64,000 bases of DNA, taken from the NCBI RefSeq assembly GCF_902498065.1, contig NZ_CABVIR010000008.1, forward strand, positions 272,032 through 336,031, in the 5' to 3' direction. The translations under genes and the position numbers were made by a program. Below, piece after piece: positions 16,916-25,515 of the stretch. The DNA comes from Pseudomonas fluorescens. Its GTDB lineage: Bacteria; Pseudomonadota; Gammaproteobacteria; Pseudomonadales; Pseudomonadaceae. How positions within the stretch are numbered: the stretch's first letter is position 1; the number at the start of each line of letters is the position of its first letter. Below the pieces are notes generated by a model. That model was not told where the DNA came from. It made no database searches and saw nothing but the letters and a program-made list of their open reading frames with translations.

Positions 16916-17950
16916 ATGTCGATTTTCCTTTTACTGCGCATGTATGCCTCGTCCCTCTTCCACCGATTCGGCTGGGCAGGACTGGTCATTGCCTTGGGCG
17001 TGCACCTGACCACGGCGTATCTGGGCCTGGTGTTGCTGGGCGAACAGCACCTCACCGCCCCCGCCACGTTTACCTACTTCTATCTCACCACCACGCTGAC
17101 CGTAGGCTATGGCGATCTCGCGCCACAGACATCGGCGGGGCGCATTTTCGTGGCCACCTGGGTCATGCTCGGCGGCATTGCGCTGCTGACGGCCGCCATC
17201 GGCAAAACCACCAGCAGTGTTATCGATGTATGGAGAAAAGGCATGAAGGGCAAAGGTGATTACACCGGCAAGGTCGGGCATACGGTGCTCATCGGCTGGG
17301 AAGGTGCGTCCAGCGAACGGGTCGTCGAATTGTTGCTTCAGGATGAAACCTCGAACGACAACCTGATCGTCATTTGCGATTGCACCCTTGAAGAAAATCC
17401 CATGCCCGGCCAGGCAGCCTTCATCAAGGGCGAAAGCCTGTCCTCGGTGGCACTGCTATTGCGTGCCGGCGTTCCCGGAGCCGAGCGCGTGCTGGTGCGA
17501 ACCCATTCAGACGACCTGACCCTGGCCACCGTACTGGCGGTCAATCAGCTGAAACCTGTCGGGCATGTGGTCGCGCATTTCAACGACAGTGAAATCGCCG
17601 CACTCGCCAGCGCCTACGCTCCCAGCCTGGAATGCACGTCAAGCATGGCCATCGAGATGCTCGTGCGCGCCTCCCAGGACCCGGGTTCGTCCGTGGTCAT
17701 CAACGAATTGCTGTGCGTGGGCCAGGGCGCGACCCAATACCTGATGAAACTGCCCGAGACGTTTAACGCGACGTTCGGCGATCTGTACACGCAGATGAAA
17801 GAACGTCACAACGCCACCCTCATCGGCTATCGCGCCAAGGGCGCCCGACAACCATCGATCAACCCGCCCGGCGCGACGCGCATTGACGGCGGCGAGCTCT
17901 TCTACATCGCCTCCACTCGCCTCAAGGAAATCTCCAATGGGATGGTTTAA
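16916..17950 (+). CDS. Two-TM potassium channel with RCK/TrkA-N-like domain
   Basis: 344 aa. Two transmembrane helices (about 18-42 and 78-98) flank a pore loop with the K+ selectivity filter TVGYGD (residues 62-67). After residue 125 comes a Rossmann-like RCK domain starting HTVLIGWEGASSERVVELLL; the nucleotide loop reads GWEGAS rather than the usual GxGxxG, so ligand binding may be altered. The ATG at 16916 is preferred over 16889, where GGA abuts the start codon. Its end overlaps yjfK by 14 bp, so it belongs to the operon. It presumably links membrane potential or K+ flux to the PspA-type envelope response. Confidence 0.88.
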   Translation: MSIFLLLRMYASSLFHRFGWAGLVIALGVHLTTAYLGLVLLGEQHLTAPATFTYFYLTTTLTVGYGDLAPQTSAGRIFVATWVMLGGIALLTAAIGKTTSSVIDVWRKGMKGKGDYTGKVGHTVLIGWEGASSERVVELLLQDETSNDNLIVICDCTLEENPMPGQAAFIKGESLSSVALLLRAGVPGAERVLVRTHSDDLTLATVLAVNQLKPVGHVVAHFNDSEIAALASAYAPSLECTSSMAIEMLVRASQDPGSSVVINELLCVGQGATQYLMKLPETFNATFGDLYTQMKERHNATLIGYRAKGARQPSINPPGATRIDGGELFYIASTRLKEISNGMV

Positions 17951-18611
17951 GCAGTTGATGGGGCTTGAGGCCCCGAACGCGAATACAGAGTCGAAATGGA
18001 CAGCCAACCAAACCCAACCAGCCACCGGCCCGTTGGGTCTGGCGCTGGGCAAAGGCGTAATGTTCGACACCACGCTTAAATTGTTGCTCGACGAAAAAAC
18101 CTCGGTGGCCATTCCCGGCTCCCAACAGGTCTGGAGCAACGGCACCATTGACCTCGGGCAGTCGACCTGGCTGTCGCGCTATTACATGAACGACGAAGAC
18201 TACTGGCTGCAAGTGCACACCACCGGCGATATCGCTGGCCAGATCGAGTCGGTGATCCTGTTCAACTACCTCAGCTACATCACCATCAGCAGCGAAGCGG
18301 AGCTGCGTCGGCTGGCAGGCCCGCAAAGCTTGATCGGGCTGCCGACCTACACCCACAACGGCGTCGAGTACACCCGCGAATGGGGCACCGAAAATGGCCA
18401 GACAGAACTGGTGGCGTTGAGCGAACAGCTGAACAATCCGGAAGAGTCCTACAGTATCGAGCACCGTTCGATGCTGTACGCCCGCGAAACCGGTCTGACC
18501 GACCGTCGTGAGTTCCTGCTGTTTTCCGTCGAAGAAGACGCCGAAGGCACGATCAGTTTGAGCACTTCGTTGGGCATTTCGCTGTACACCACCGACCTGA
18601 ACACTTTTTAA
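17937..18611 (+). CDS. yjfK: DUF2491 family protein (YjfK-like)
   Basis: 224 aa, soluble, no signal peptide. It starts MGWFKQLMGLEAP, the N-terminus expected for this family, at an ATG inside the last codons of the channel gene. The family (DUF2491, E. coli YjfK) has no known biochemical activity. Acidic, beta-rich sequence in the middle (WLSRYYMNDEDYWLQVHTTG) shows no catalytic motif I recognise. The tight overlap with the channel gene and the 14-bp gap to yjfL argue for joint expression. Confidence 0.85.
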   Translation: MGWFKQLMGLEAPNANTESKWTANQTQPATGPLGLALGKGVMFDTTLKLLLDEKTSVAIPGSQQVWSNGTIDLGQSTWLSRYYMNDEDYWLQVHTTGDIAGQIESVILFNYLSYITISSEAELRRLAGPQSLIGLPTYTHNGVEYTREWGTENGQTELVALSEQLNNPEESYSIEHRSMLYARETGLTDRREFLLFSVEEDAEGTISLSTSLGISLYTTDLNTF

Positions 18612-18625
18612 AAAGGAAGAAACCC

Positions 18626-19054
18626 ATGCTAGAAGCGCTCTCCGTCTCCCTGAACAAAGCCGCCGTGTTCGGGTTTGTTGCGTACATCGTCGGCGCCGCC
18701 GTGCTGTTCGCGCTGTTCCAGTTCATCTACACCCGCCTCACCCCGCACAAAGAATTCGAACTGATCCGTTCGGGCAACGTCGCGGCCGCAATCGCCTTGG
18801 GCGGCGCCGTCATCGGTTTCGCCATTCCGGCCAGCAACGTGATTGCCTACTCGATCAGCATTCTCGATTTCGTCGTCTGGGCAGTCATTGCGGCATTCGT
18901 GCAATTGCTGGCGTTCCTGATGACCAGCCTGGTGCTCAAGGGCACCTCCGAGCGCATCAAGAAAGGCGAAATCGCCGCCGGTATCTACGTGGCAGCCGTG
19001 GCCATCAGCGTCGGCATGTTGAATGCCGCCTGCATGACCCCTACCTCGAACTGA
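18626..19054 (+). CDS. yjfL: DUF350 family membrane protein (YjfL-like)
   Basis: 142 aa with four hydrophobic helices (about 15-37, 50-72, 80-100, 118-138). It is a small inner-membrane protein of the DUF350/YjfL family, of unproven function. AAAAGGAAG precedes the ATG. Position between DUF2491 and DUF1190 genes is the same as in E. coli. It is plausibly a membrane partner of the PspA-like coat or of the channel; that is inference from context only. Confidence 0.88.
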   Translation: MLEALSVSLNKAAVFGFVAYIVGAAVLFALFQFIYTRLTPHKEFELIRSGNVAAAIALGGAVIGFAIPASNVIAYSISILDFVVWAVIAAFVQLLAFLMTSLVLKGTSERIKKGEIAAGIYVAAVAISVGMLNAACMTPTSN

Positions 19055-19072
19055 TCGCGCACGGAGCTCCCG

Positions 19073-19789
19073 ATGAAACGAAGCAAGTACGTTCAGCTCT
19101 CGCTGGCAGCATCGGTCGCCATGGCGATATCAGGTTGCGGGCCAACAGAAAAAACCTACGCGGTACAGAAGAAGTACAACTTCCAGTCCGTGCAGCAATG
19201 CGCCGATGAAAAACTTCCGGTGGACGTCTGCTCGGACGCCTTCATGACCGCCATGGCTGAGCATCGGCGCATTGCACCGGTGTACGACAACCAGGCCGAT
19301 TGCGACGCTGACTTCGTCGCCGACTGGTGCCAGCAGGACTCCGCCGGCAAATTCATCCCCAAACTCGGCGGCTTCGAATTGACCGCCGATGGCGAGGTGA
19401 CGCAATCCCAGGTGGACGCCGCCAAAGCGCAATTGCCCGCCTCGGAAGCGAACAGTGGCGGCTCCGGATTCTCCGGCACCAGCCTGCTGACGGGCCTGCT
19501 GATTGGCAACATGCTGAGCAACAACCGCAACAGCTATTACTCCGAGCCGGTTTACCGCTACCGCGACGACCGGGGCAGCTATTCGTCGTCGACGCTCGGC
19601 CAGCGGATTTCGAAAGGTTCGACCTTTACCAAATCCAATCAGGCGCGATACGGCAGCAGCAATTACGCCGACTCGATCCGTTCTTCTGCAAGCAAGCCGG
19701 TGTCCGTTGCCTCGTCCACTTCCCGTGGCGGCTTCGGCAGCAAAGCCAGTGCACGCAGCGGCTGGGGCGGCGGCGGGTCGAGCAGCTAA
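19073..19789 (+). CDS. yjfM: DUF1190 family lipoprotein (YjfM-like)
   Basis: 238 aa. The N-terminus is a lipoprotein signal with Cys22 in AMAISGCGP, so the mature protein should be lipid-anchored. Several spaced Cys residues follow in the first half (ECADEKLP-like, CSDAF, CDADF, WCQQD), suggesting disulphides in the periplasm. The last 70 residues are Ser/Gly/Arg-rich and low-complexity, ending GGGGSSS. The DUF1190 family has no known activity. The gene keeps its E. coli place before the glutathionylspermidine-synthase-like gene, 12 bp away. Confidence 0.87.
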   Translation: MKRSKYVQLSLAASVAMAISGCGPTEKTYAVQKKYNFQSVQQCADEKLPVDVCSDAFMTAMAEHRRIAPVYDNQADCDADFVADWCQQDSAGKFIPKLGGFELTADGEVTQSQVDAAKAQLPASEANSGGSGFSGTSLLTGLLIGNMLSNNRNSYYSEPVYRYRDDRGSYSSSTLGQRISKGSTFTKSNQARYGSSNYADSIRSSASKPVSVASSTSRGGFGSKASARSGWGGGGSSS

Positions 19790-19801
19790 GGAAACCGGGC
19801 C

Positions 19802-20959
19802 ATGAAGAAAATCCATTGCGCAGAGCGTCCTGACTGGAAACAGACTGCCGAGAATCTCGGCTTTATGTTCCACACCATCGACGACGAACCCTATTGGGAC
19901 GAGAGCGCGTACTACCAGTTCACGCTCAAGCAGATCGAAAACGATCTGGAAGACCCGACCACCGAGATTCATGAGATGTGCATGGACCTGGTGGCCCGCG
20001 TGGTGCAGAGCGAGGAGTTGCTGGGGCGCCTGAGCATTCCGGCACCGTTCTACGACCTGGTTCGTACGTCATGGCTGGAAGGTCATCCGCATCTGTACGG
20101 GCGCATGGACTTTTCCTATAACGGAAGTGGCCCGGCCAAACTGCTGGAGCTCAACTACGACACGCCGACCAGCCTGTACGAGGCGGCGGCGTTCCAGTGG
20201 GGCTGGCTGGAGCAATGCATCGAACGCGGCTTGCTGCCCAAGCACGCCGACCAGTTCAACAGCATCGACACAAAGCTGCATCAGGCCTTTGCTCAATTGC
20301 AGCTTACACAGCCCTTCTATTTCGCCTCGATGAAAGACTCGGTCGAGGACAAAGGCACCACCGATTACCTGCGGCTGGTGGCGGAAAAGGTCGGCATCGA
20401 ATCCCGCCACATCGACATCGAAGACATTGGCCTGACCAGTGACGGACGCTTCGTCGACCTTGAAGATCGCTGGATTCCTCACCTGTTCAAACTGCACGCC
20501 TGGGAGTTCATCTTCCACGAGCCCTTTGGTGCAGCGATTGCCCAGAGTGATACGCAATTTTTCGAACCGGCCTGGAAATCCATCATCTCCAACAAAGGCA
20601 TCCTGCCGCTGTTGTGGGAATTCAACAAAGGCCATCCGAACCTGCTCGCCGCCCATCTGGATACCGACCCGAACACGGCGGTGCCCAAGGGTTGGGTGCG
20701 CAAGCCGTTCTTCTCGCGGGAAGGCGCCAACATCGAGCTGCAAACAGCGGACGGTCTGATCGTAAAAGAGGACGGGCCCTACACGGACGCGCCGTTTATC
20801 CTTCAGGAATTCGCGCCGCTGCCGCAGTTTGGTGATAGCTACACGCTTATCGGTTCTTGGGTGATCGGCGATCAGGCGGCAGGGATCGGAGTGCGTGAAG
20901 ACAACAGCCTGATCACCAAGGATTCGAGCCGGTTCCTGCCGCACCTGATACTCGACTGA
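19802..20959 (+). CDS. yjfC: Glutathionylspermidine-synthase-like ATP-grasp protein (YjfC-like)
   Basis: 385 aa, matching only the C-terminal synthetase half of E. coli Gss; the N-terminal CHAP amidase domain is absent. Typical segments are MDFSYNGSGPAKLLELNYDT (substrate region), LPLLWEFNKGHPNLL and WVRKPFFSREGANIEL (ATP-grasp metal/ATP residues). Family members form amide bonds between a carboxylate and an amine. Stand-alone copies such as YjfC and YgiC are not proven to make glutathionylspermidine, so the substrate is open. AAGGAAACCGGGCC precedes the ATG. It is the last gene of the yjf operon. Confidence 0.88.
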   Translation: MKKIHCAERPDWKQTAENLGFMFHTIDDEPYWDESAYYQFTLKQIENDLEDPTTEIHEMCMDLVARVVQSEELLGRLSIPAPFYDLVRTSWLEGHPHLYGRMDFSYNGSGPAKLLELNYDTPTSLYEAAAFQWGWLEQCIERGLLPKHADQFNSIDTKLHQAFAQLQLTQPFYFASMKDSVEDKGTTDYLRLVAEKVGIESRHIDIEDIGLTSDGRFVDLEDRWIPHLFKLHAWEFIFHEPFGAAIAQSDTQFFEPAWKSIISNKGILPLLWEFNKGHPNLLAAHLDTDPNTAVPKGWVRKPFFSREGANIELQTADGLIVKEDGPYTDAPFILQEFAPLPQFGDSYTLIGSWVIGDQAAGIGVREDNSLITKDSSRFLPHLILD

Positions 20960-21115
20960 ACAAATCATGGTTTAGAAAAAGCCCGGTGCCGTGCATCGGG
21001 CGTCTGGGTGAAACAGCTGTAAACCTGATCAAGGACCAGACAACCACAAGACTTACCGCTGAAAAGCCGGATAATGGCGGCCAAATCGTCTAGCCCGTTA
21101 TTCTGGTAATCCCCC

Positions 21116-23320
21116 ATGGAAATCAAGGTCAACTTTCTCGACAACCTTCGGCTTGAAGCCAAGTTCGACGACTTCACGGTGGTGGCCGATCAACCTATCC
21201 GCTACAAGGGCGATGGCTCGGCACCGGGCCCGTTCGACTACTTCCTGGCTTCGTCGGCGTTGTGTGCGGCGTACTTTGTGAAGTTGTACTGCAGCACGCG
21301 CAACATCCCTACGGACAACATCCGCCTGTCGCAGAACAACATTGTTGACCCGGAAAACCGCTACAACCAGATTTTCAAAATCCAGGTCGAGTTGCCGGCA
21401 GACATCTCCGACAAGGACCGCCAGGGAATCCTGCGCTCCATCGACCGTTGCACCGTGAAAAAAGTGGTGCAGGCCGGGCCTGAGTTTGTGATCGAAGAGG
21501 TGGAAAACCTCGACGCCGATGCCCAGGCGCTGCTGATGCCTGCTTCCAGTTCAGAGGCAGGCACTTACATTGCGGGCAAGGATCTGCCGCTGGAGCAGAC
21601 CATCGCCAATATGTCGGCCATCCTGGCGGACCTGGGCATGAAGATCGAAATCGCCTCGTGGCGCAATATCGTGCCCAACGTGTGGTCGCTGCATATCCGC
21701 GATGCGCACTCGCCGATGTGCTTCACCAACGGCAAGGGCGCGACCAAGGAAGGCGCGCTGGCGTCGGCATTGGGCGAGTTTATCGAGCGACTCAACTGCA
21801 ACTTCTTCTACAACGACCAGTTCTGGGGCGAAGACATCGCCAACGCGCCGTTTGTGCATTACCCGGACGAACGCTGGTTCAAGCCTGGTCGTAAAGACGC
21901 GCTGCCGACTGAAATTCTCGACGAGTACTGCCTGAAGATTTACAACCGCGACGGCGAGCTGCGTGGCTCCCATCTGATCGACACCAACTCGGGCAATGAA
22001 GAACGCGGCATCTGCTCGCTGCCCTACGTACGCCAGTCGGACGGCGAGGTGGTGTATTTCCCGTCCAACCTGATTGAAAACCTGTTTCTGAGCAACGGCA
22101 TGAGTGCCGGTAACACGCTGGCCGAGGCCCAGGTGCAGTGCCTGTCGGAGATCTTCGAGCGCGCGGTCAAACGCGAAATCATCGAAGGTGAATTTGCACT
22201 GCCGGATGTGCCGGCCCACGTGCTGGCCAAGTTCCCCGGCATACTGGCCGGTATTCAGGCATTGGAAGAACAGGGCTTCCCGGTGTTGGTCAAGGATGCG
22301 TCACTGGGGGGTGAATTCCCGGTGATGTGCGTCACGTTGATGAACCCGCGTACCGGCGGTGTGTTCGCCTCGTTTGGCGCGCACCCAAGCCTGGAAGTGG
22401 CGCTGGAACGCAGCCTCACCGAATTGCTCCAGGGCCGCAGCTTCGAAGGCCTCAACGACTTGCCCCAACCGACGTTTGAGGGTCATGCGGTGACCGAGCC
22501 GAATAACTTCGTCGAGCACTTTATCGACTCCAGCGGCGTGGTGTCGTGGCGCTTCTTCAGCTCCAAATCGGATTACGAATTCGTCGAGTGGGACTTCTCC
22601 GGCCAGGGTGAAAACTCGAACGCCGAGGAAGCTGCGACCTTGTTCGGCATTCTCGAAGGCATGGGCAAAGAAGTGTACATGGCGGTCTACGAGCATATCG
22701 GCGCGACGGCCTGCCGCATCCTGGTGCCGGACTATTCGGAAATTTATCCGGTAGACGATCTGATCTGGGATAACACCAACAAAGCGCTGTTCTTCCGCGC
22801 CGACATCCTGAACCTGCATCGCCTGGACGAAGAAGAACTGCAAGCGCTGGTCGAGCGTCTGGTGGAAAGCGAGCTGGACGACTACACCGACATCACCAGC
22901 CTGATCGGCATCGAATTTGACGACAATACCGCTTGGGGTCAGCTGACGATTCTGGAATTGAAGCTGCTGATTTATCTCGCCTTGCAGCAATTTGAAGAGG
23001 CGAAAGAAGCGGTGGAAATGTTCCTGCAGTACAACGACAACACGGTTGAGCGTGGCTTGTTCTACCAGGCCGTCAATGTGGTGCTGGAGATGAAGCTGGA
23101 CGAAGACCTGGAACTGGAAGACTACGAATCCAATTTCCGCCGGATGTTTGGCAACGAGCGGATGGATGCAGCGATCGGATCGGTAGACGGCAGCGTGCGT
23201 TTCCATGGCTTGACGCCGACCAGCATGAAACTGGAGGGTCTCGACAGGCACCAGCGCCTGATCGATAGCTACAAGAAGCTGCATTCGGCACGGGCTAAGG
23301 TAAGCACGTTGCCCCATTAA
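21116..23320 (+). CDS. OsmC-YcaO two-domain protein
   Basis: 734 aa. Residues 1-135 are an OsmC/Ohr-like domain with both redox-type cysteines (Cys50 in SSALCAAYFV, Cys112 in SIDRCTVKKV). Residues about 160-560 are a YcaO domain (ERLNCNFFYND, FLSNGMSAGNTLAEAQVQCL, GGEFPVMCVTLMN), an ATP-using fold that activates backbone amides. The C-terminus (600-734) is acidic and helical. E. coli YcaO is known to help RimO-dependent beta-methylthiolation of ribosomal protein S12; whether this fusion does so is unknown. It is separated from yjfC by 156 bp, so it may have its own promoter. The ribosome binding site is weak. Confidence 0.88.
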   Translation: MEIKVNFLDNLRLEAKFDDFTVVADQPIRYKGDGSAPGPFDYFLASSALCAAYFVKLYCSTRNIPTDNIRLSQNNIVDPENRYNQIFKIQVELPADISDKDRQGILRSIDRCTVKKVVQAGPEFVIEEVENLDADAQALLMPASSSEAGTYIAGKDLPLEQTIANMSAILADLGMKIEIASWRNIVPNVWSLHIRDAHSPMCFTNGKGATKEGALASALGEFIERLNCNFFYNDQFWGEDIANAPFVHYPDERWFKPGRKDALPTEILDEYCLKIYNRDGELRGSHLIDTNSGNEERGICSLPYVRQSDGEVVYFPSNLIENLFLSNGMSAGNTLAEAQVQCLSEIFERAVKREIIEGEFALPDVPAHVLAKFPGILAGIQALEEQGFPVLVKDASLGGEFPVMCVTLMNPRTGGVFASFGAHPSLEVALERSLTELLQGRSFEGLNDLPQPTFEGHAVTEPNNFVEHFIDSSGVVSWRFFSSKSDYEFVEWDFSGQGENSNAEEAATLFGILEGMGKEVYMAVYEHIGATACRILVPDYSEIYPVDDLIWDNTNKALFFRADILNLHRLDEEELQALVERLVESELDDYTDITSLIGIEFDDNTAWGQLTILELKLLIYLALQQFEEAKEAVEMFLQYNDNTVERGLFYQAVNVVLEMKLDEDLELEDYESNFRRMFGNERMDAAIGSVDGSVRFHGLTPTSMKLEGLDRHQRLIDSYKKLHSARAKVSTLPH

Positions 23321-23330
23321 CAGCGCCCAC

Positions 23331-23364
23331 AAAAAAGCGAAGCCCAAGGGCTTCGCTTTTTTTT
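23331..23364. terminator. Bidirectional intrinsic terminator between OsmC-YcaO and ssb
   Basis: Stem GCGAAGCCC / GGGCTTCGC with an AA loop has a T8 run on the plus side and A6 (T6 on the minus side) on the other, so it can end both convergent transcripts. Confidence 0.92.
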
Positions 23365-23389
23365 GTCTGCGGTTCTGAAAAGCTATGGA

Positions 23390-23917
23390 TCAGAACGGGA
23401 TATCGTCATCAAAGCTGTCGAAATCCGGAGCTGGCTGAGGAGCGGCCTGCTGCTGTGGAGCTGGACGTGACTGCTGTTGCGGTGCCGACTGCTGCGGGCG
23501 CGGAGCCTGCTGGCGTGGAGCCGGAGCGGACTGCTGATAGTTATTGCCCCCGCCTTGTTGGTCGCCCTGTTGTGGACGGCCGCCGAGCAGTTGCATGGTG
23601 CCTTGCATGTCGACCACGATTTCAGTGGTGTAACGCTTGATACCGTCTTTTTCCCACTCGCGGGTCTGCAGCTTGCCTTCGATGTAGACCTGCGAACCTT
23701 TACGCAGGTATTCGCCGGCGATTTCCGCCACTTTGCCGAACATCGACACACGGTGCCATTCGGTCTTCTCGACCTTCTGACCGGTTTGCTTGTCGGTCCA
23801 CTGTTCGCTGGTCGCCAGACTCAGGTTGGTCACGGCGTTACCGTTAGGCAAGTAGCGAACTTCGGGATCCTGGCCGCAAGTGCCGACCAATATGACTTTG
23901 TTAACCCCACGGGCCAT
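23390..23917 (-). CDS. ssb: Single-stranded DNA-binding protein
   Basis: 175 aa. An N-terminal OB fold (ARGVNKVILVGTCGQDPEVR; WHRVSMFGKVAEIAGEYL) is followed by a Gln/Pro/Ala-rich disordered linker (about 115-160) and the conserved acidic tip DSFDDDIPF that docks repair and replication partners. It coats ssDNA as a tetramer. AGGAGAACG precedes the ATG. The YajR-like transporter gene ends only 9 bases upstream in the same direction, so ssb can be read from that promoter too. Divergent pairing of ssb with uvrA, common in proteobacteria, is here interrupted by the transporter. Confidence 0.97.
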   Translation of the reverse strand: MARGVNKVILVGTCGQDPEVRYLPNGNAVTNLSLATSEQWTDKQTGQKVEKTEWHRVSMFGKVAEIAGEYLRKGSQVYIEGKLQTREWEKDGIKRYTTEIVVDMQGTMQLLGGRPQQGDQQGGGNNYQQSAPAPRQQAPRPQQSAPQQQSRPAPQQQAAPQPAPDFDSFDDDIPF

Positions 23918-23926
23918 AACGTTCTC

Positions 23927-25324
23927 CTAGGCTTCGCACGCTGTCGCGGCCGGGTTGTTCACCAGACGCTCGAGGGTGGTGCGATCCAATAGTTCGGTGT
24001 CCAATTTGATGTAAATCGCCGCTTCATCCGCGACGATCACTGCATCTGTTACCCCTACAACGGCCATCAGGCGCTCGACCAGACCCGCTTCGCGGATCGC
24101 CTCGGGCGACAACGGCAAGCGCAGGCTCGTCACGTAGGGAGGTTCGCGCATGGTAACAGCAAAGGCCAACCAGAGGGCAGCCAGGCCGGCGCATCCGAGG
24201 AAGACAACCGACAGACCGCCATGCTGGAACATCCAGCCGCCGAGTATCCCGCCCAGTGCCGATCCGAGGAACTGACTGGTGGAATAAACCCCCATCGCCG
24301 TGCCCTTGCCGCCCGCCGGTGAAACCTTGCTGATCAGCGATGGCAACGAAGCTTCCAGCAAGTTGAACGCGGTAAAAAACACCACCGTCCCAATTACCAG
24401 AGCCCGCAAGCTATCGCCGAACTGCCAGAAGAATAGCTCAGTGAGCATCAGCGTCAGCACCGCGCCCAATAAAACTCGTTTCATTTTGCGTTTCTTCTCG
24501 CCGTAGATAATGAACGGGATCATGGCGAAGAAGGAAATCAGCAGCGCGGTCAGGTAGACCCACCAGTGCTGCTCTTTGGGCAACCCGGCTTTTTCGACCA
24601 GGGCCAGCGGCAATGCAACGAAGCTCGACATCAACATCGCGTGCAACACAAAAATGCCCAGGTCCAGGCGCAACAGGTCGGGGTGCTTGAGCGTCGGCAT
24701 CAGCGCCTGACGCGCAACGCCGGACTCACGGTGCTGCAACGGCCCGGTGGACCGCGGCACCATGAACATCACAATCACGATACCCACCAGCGCCATGCCG
24801 CCGGTGGCGAGGAACAACCCGGACAGGCCGAAGGCGCGAGTCAGCAACGGTCCTACCACCATGGCGACCGCGAACGACAGACCAATCGTCATGCCAATCA
24901 TGGCCATGGCTTTGGTCCGATGCTGTTCGCGGGTCAGGTCTGACAGCAACGCCATCACGGCCGCGGAAATGGCCCCGGCGCCTTGCAGGATTCGTCCGGC
25001 GATCACGCCCCAGATCGAATCGGCATTGGCCGCCAGCACGCTGCCGAGGGCGAAGATGATCAGCCCCAGGTAAATCACCGGGCGGCGACCGATGCGATCG
25101 GAAATGAAACCAAAAGGAATCTGAAAAATCGCCTGGGTCAGGCCGTAAGCGCCAATCGCCAGCCCGATGAGGGCCGGGGTCGCTCCTGCCAGATCCATCC
25201 CATAGGTCGCCAGTACCGGCAACACCATGAACATGCCAAGCATACGGAAGGCGAACACAAGGGCCAGACCGCTTGCAGCGCGGGTCTCACTGCCACTCAT
25301 GCGTTCGCTGTGGGGATCGTGCAT
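23927..25324 (-). CDS. MFS transporter with C-terminal YAM-like domain (YajR-like)
   Basis: 465 aa, 12 predicted helices. Motif A is clear (GFISDRIGRRPVIYLG), as is the antiporter-type FRMLGMFMVLPVLATYG start. After the last helix (about residue 395) comes a 65-residue ferredoxin-like cytosolic tail (YVTSLRLPLSPEAIREAGLV...AAIYIKLDTELLD), the YAM domain arrangement of E. coli YajR. The substrate is unknown. GAGG precedes the ATG at 25324. It sits between ssb and uvrA as in other pseudomonads, probably co-transcribed with ssb. Confidence 0.87.
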   Translation of the reverse strand: MHDPHSERMSGSETRAASGLALVFAFRMLGMFMVLPVLATYGMDLAGATPALIGLAIGAYGLTQAIFQIPFGFISDRIGRRPVIYLGLIIFALGSVLAANADSIWGVIAGRILQGAGAISAAVMALLSDLTREQHRTKAMAMIGMTIGLSFAVAMVVGPLLTRAFGLSGLFLATGGMALVGIVIVMFMVPRSTGPLQHRESGVARQALMPTLKHPDLLRLDLGIFVLHAMLMSSFVALPLALVEKAGLPKEQHWWVYLTALLISFFAMIPFIIYGEKKRKMKRVLLGAVLTLMLTELFFWQFGDSLRALVIGTVVFFTAFNLLEASLPSLISKVSPAGGKGTAMGVYSTSQFLGSALGGILGGWMFQHGGLSVVFLGCAGLAALWLAFAVTMREPPYVTSLRLPLSPEAIREAGLVERLMAVVGVTDAVIVADEAAIYIKLDTELLDRTTLERLVNNPAATACEA

Positions 25325-25515
25325 GGAAAAACCTCATGTGAACCGGCGGCGATTCTACCAGTCCCATCGATTGACAGGGTATATCGCGACGCTTTGACGC
25401 GCTCCGCTGACAGACTCTTCATGTAAGACAGCCATCCACTCGTTTGATAGTGTGCATCCATCCAGTATTTGGCCGTATACTCCTACGTTTTCGACGCCCG
25501 CCGAGCGAGGCCACT

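Noticed and set aside
20976..21002. GC hairpin between yjfC and the OsmC-YcaO gene as a terminator for the yjf operon
   Set aside because: Its only T run lies on the minus-strand side, so it cannot end plus-strand transcription; the stem is just six pairs.
25325..25515. LexA box expected near uvrA
   Set aside because: No CTGT-N8-ACAG sequence was found by eye in the yajR-uvrA gap.
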